Shown here: positions 5,746-7,690 of the stretch, in pieces | Layout: each line of letters starts with the position of its first letter | Position numbering within the stretch: position 1 is the stretch's first letter | Assembly: GCA_025360395.1 (NCBI GenBank) | Contig: JANYCH010000100.1 | Span: 1 to 7,690 of the forward strand | Length of the DNA: 7,690 bases | From: Cytophagales bacterium | Lineage (GTDB): Bacteria > Bacteroidota > Bacteroidia > Cytophagales > UBA9547 | Direction: 5' to 3' | Notes under the pieces: model-generated | Database searches by the model: none | What the model was told of the DNA's origin: nothing | Seen by the model: only the letters and a program-made list of their open reading frames with translations | Position numbers and translations under genes: made by a program

Positions 5746-6593
5746 CAAACATTTCACAACGTTATATTGAAGTTACCATCCCATTAAAACAGGCGGAGCT
5801 TTCAGAAATACTGGTTGCTGAATTATCTGAAATAGGATATGATTCTTTTGCAGAATATCCGGACAGGCTGGAAGCTTTTATAGAAACAGAGCTATTTCAG
5901 CCTCTTAATCTTGAGGAGGTTTTAAAAAAATATGAATCATCAGGTGTAAAGGACTATACACACATCTTGATGGAAGATAAAAACTGGAATGAAGAGTGGG
6001 AAAAGAACTTTGAGCCAGTTGTTATTGAAAATAAATTAAGGATCAGGGCAACATTTCATCCTGTTGATCCAACTATAGAATGGGAAATTGTAATAGATCC
6101 TAAAATGTCGTTTGGAACGGGCCATCACGAAACTACTGCACTCGTACTGGCTAACCAAACTGAAATGTCATTTAAAGACAAAACGGTACTGGATGTAGGA
6201 TGTGGAACAGGGATCTTATCCGTTCTCGCTTCCATGAAAGGCGCAAGTTCAATTGTAGCTATCGATAACAATCCCTGGTGTATAGAAAATACCACCGAAA
6301 ACCTTGCATTAAATAATATATCAAATTGCGATATCAGGTTCGGAACCATCTCTGAAACAGTAAGTTCGGAAGAAAAGTTTGATATAATCCTTGCTAACAT
6401 TACCAGGAATGTTGTTCTGACAGAATTGCCGCTATATGCAGCAAAACTTTATTCTGGAGGAATTTTGGTTTTAAGCGGATTTTTTGAACACGATTTAGAT
6501 GAAATATTTGAACGCACAGAACCTTGTGGATTAATATATAAAAGCAGGAAAAACAAAAACAACTGGATATCACCGGTTTTCACTAAAAAATAG
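5733..6593 (+). CDS. prmA: Ribosomal protein L11 methyltransferase
   Basis: The 286-residue product is close to the usual length of PrmA, which trimethylates amino groups of ribosomal protein L11 using S-adenosylmethionine. The N-terminal L11-recognition domain (about 8-75) and linker (DKNWNEEWEKNFEPVVI, 82-98) lead to the catalytic Rossmann domain. Its diagnostic segment MSFGTGHHETT is at 125-135, SAM motif I DVGCGTGILS at 154-163, the acidic ribose-binding strand AIDNN at 176-180, and the ILANI motif at 219-223. The end, KNNWISPVFTKK, is also typical. The ATG at 5733 overlaps the last 13 bp of the repeat-protein gene in another frame, so translation is probably coupled. The next gene starts 6 bp after the stop. 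PrmA is generally dispensable in E. coli, and nothing suggests an altered role here. Confidence 0.97.
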   Translation: MSEVTNISQRYIEVTIPLKQAELSEILVAELSEIGYDSFAEYPDRLEAFIETELFQPLNLEEVLKKYESSGVKDYTHILMEDKNWNEEWEKNFEPVVIENKLRIRATFHPVDPTIEWEIVIDPKMSFGTGHHETTALVLANQTEMSFKDKTVLDVGCGTGILSVLASMKGASSIVAIDNNPWCIENTTENLALNNISNCDIRFGTISETVSSEEKFDIILANITRNVVLTELPLYAAKLYSGGILVLSGFFEHDLDEIFERTEPCGLIYKSRKNKNNWISPVFTKK

Positions 6594-6599
6594 ATTTTC

Positions 6600-7690
6600 A
6601 TGAATCGCAACAGATCACTTTTATACATTCCGGTTTTCATTTTAGGACTTGCGTCTACGAACCTTTTTGGTCAGGCTAAATTTTCAGAAGACAGATCAAG
6701 ATTTTCAGCCGATTTAAAACAAGTGATGGACGCATCTCAAAACCAGGATGCCATCAAAATCAGTCAAACGTTTGATGGTTTGTGGAACGGTGGCAGTTTA
6801 AGTGACAAGCAAAAACAGCAAATTTACAGTATCCTTATCTCGATGCAGAAGAAAAGATACCGGGTTAACCCAAACTATATGGGCTATTTCGACCTGTATA
6901 ATAATGCTGTTTTAATAAAAGGTGTAAAAGGGGTAAAATTAGATTCCTTAATTTATGTAACCTCACAGGTGCTTGAAAATAATCCAGTTGCACTATACCA
7001 GAAATATTTAGATTTTTTGAATGTCTTTTTAGGTCAGAACCGTTTTTATTCAACTTCCTTTAACCGGTTAAATGTTCAGACTACCAATTTTAGCATTTGG
7101 TATATTGATCCCAAAACGGCAGCAAGTCAGGACGCAGCACCAGTAGAACCAGCAGTAAGTAAAGTAGAAAAACTAAATGACGCTAGTTCAGACTGGGCAA
7201 CAAGTTTTTCTGAAGAAGCTAAACCTAAAGGATCCACAGATGTGAATATGGAAGATGTTTTAGGGTCTAATGAAACACCAGTTATTACGCTTCCATCATT
7301 GACAGGGCCTTTTATCAAAATCAGCAATGCCACAATGACGATATCAACTAAAAGTGATTCTGTTACCATTAGGAATGTTAGGGGAAGTGGTATGGCTTTT
7401 AACAATGTATTTGTCGGCGATAAAGGGACGTTTGACTGGACATATGCAGGAATGAATGGAAGCGATGTGTATGCTGAATTGGATAAATACACAATGAATG
7501 TTTCTAAACCAGAGCTCTATGCCGAAAACGTTACTTTCAGTTATAAAGGAAAAATAGAGAAGCCTATAAAAGGATCTTTTGCATTTAAGGCGTTGAACAA
7601 AGTAGATAAATCCTCTAATCCATACCCTTCTTTTGCATCATATTCTAACAAAATCAGTCTAGGAAATATTGGAGAAGGTCTAAGTTTAAC
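6600..7690 (+). CDS. Large exported protein of unknown function, 3' end outside the window
   Basis: An ATG at 6600 opens a frame of 363 codons with no stop before the window ends, so the protein is longer than this. It starts MNRNRSLLYIPVFILGLAST, a signal peptide with probable cleavage near Gly24-Gln25. Residues 25-165 look mostly helical, with conserved-looking aromatics (LWNGGSLSD, YRVNPNYMGYFDLYNNAV, FYSTSFNRLNVQTTNFSIWY). Residues 170-225 are Ala/Pro/Ser/Glu-rich and probably a flexible linker. From about 228 the sequence becomes beta-rich (GPFIKISNATMTISTKSDSV, GDKGTFDWTYAGM, AENVTFSYKGKIEKPIKGSF) and may be the start of a repeated beta domain. I recall large uncharacterised Bacteroidota envelope proteins with such DSVTI and GTFDW phrases but cannot name a family. 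Being 6 bp after prmA, it is very likely on the same transcript. The location is periplasm or cell surface by inference. Confidence 0.8.
   Translation, partial: MNRNRSLLYIPVFILGLASTNLFGQAKFSEDRSRFSADLKQVMDASQNQDAIKISQTFDGLWNGGSLSDKQKQQIYSILISMQKKRYRVNPNYMGYFDLYNNAVLIKGVKGVKLDSLIYVTSQVLENNPVALYQKYLDFLNVFLGQNRFYSTSFNRLNVQTTNFSIWYIDPKTAASQDAAPVEPAVSKVEKLNDASSDWATSFSEEAKPKGSTDVNMEDVLGSNETPVITLPSLTGPFIKISNATMTISTKSDSVTIRNVRGSGMAFNNVFVGDKGTFDWTYAGMNGSDVYAELDKYTMNVSKPELYAENVTFSYKGKIEKPIKGSFAFKALNKVDKSSNPYPSFASYSNKISLGNIGEGLSL

Noticed and set aside
6573..6639. Direct repeat ccggttttca at 6573-6582 and 6630-6639
   Set aside because: Ten bases, each inside coding sequence in a different gene and frame. 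Most likely chance, with no sign of a mobile element.

Overview
The window looks like ordinary chromosome of a Bacteroidota bacterium, possibly from the Cytophagales/Flavobacteriia side. The reasons are the AT-rich sequence, genes with no recognisable Shine-Dalgarno sites, signal peptides ending in an A/G-Q junction, two candidate promoters of the Bacteroidota type (TTTG then TAnnTTTG), and protein families typical of the phylum (DUF3109, DUF6150-like repeats, a TPR plus periplasmic-binding protein). The phylum call is firm. Anything finer is a guess.

Layout. From 17 to 595 (+) a YaeR/GloA2-type VOC metalloprotein is followed 9 bp later by an uncharacterised 59-residue protein. A perfect hairpin then separates this pair from a convergent CsbD/YjbJ-type stress protein gene (624-809, -). 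A 144-bp divergent spacer holding an 18-bp dyad leads to a 227-residue lipoprotein gene (954-1637, +). A second, 19-bp perfect hairpin separates that gene from a convergent DUF3109 cysteine-cluster protein (1711-2286, -). The DUF3109 gene is divergent, across only 51 bp, from a MaoC/PhaJ-type hydratase gene (2338-2748, +). Next comes a 580-residue exported protein with TPR-like helices and a type I periplasmic-binding domain (2796-4538, +), resembling LpoA in architecture.

From 4623 to the end lies a tight same-strand cluster. It contains triosephosphate isomerase (tpiA), a small exported protein built of 13-residue repeats, ribosomal protein L11 methyltransferase (prmA, overlapping the previous gene by 13 bp), and the first 363 codons of a large exported protein that runs off the window. 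Spacings of 4, -13 and 6 bp suggest one transcript, probably starting at the promoter-like site just before tpiA. The genes mix housekeeping metabolism and translation with envelope proteins, so the cluster reads as shared transcription rather than one pathway.

I see no mobile element, CRISPR array, tRNA or rRNA, and no clear novel defence or biosynthetic system. The points most worth a second look are the 12-bp hairpin inside the signal-peptide codons of the repeat protein, that gene's TTG start, the internal duplication in the lipoprotein, the LpoA-like architecture, and the unidentified large gene at the right edge.
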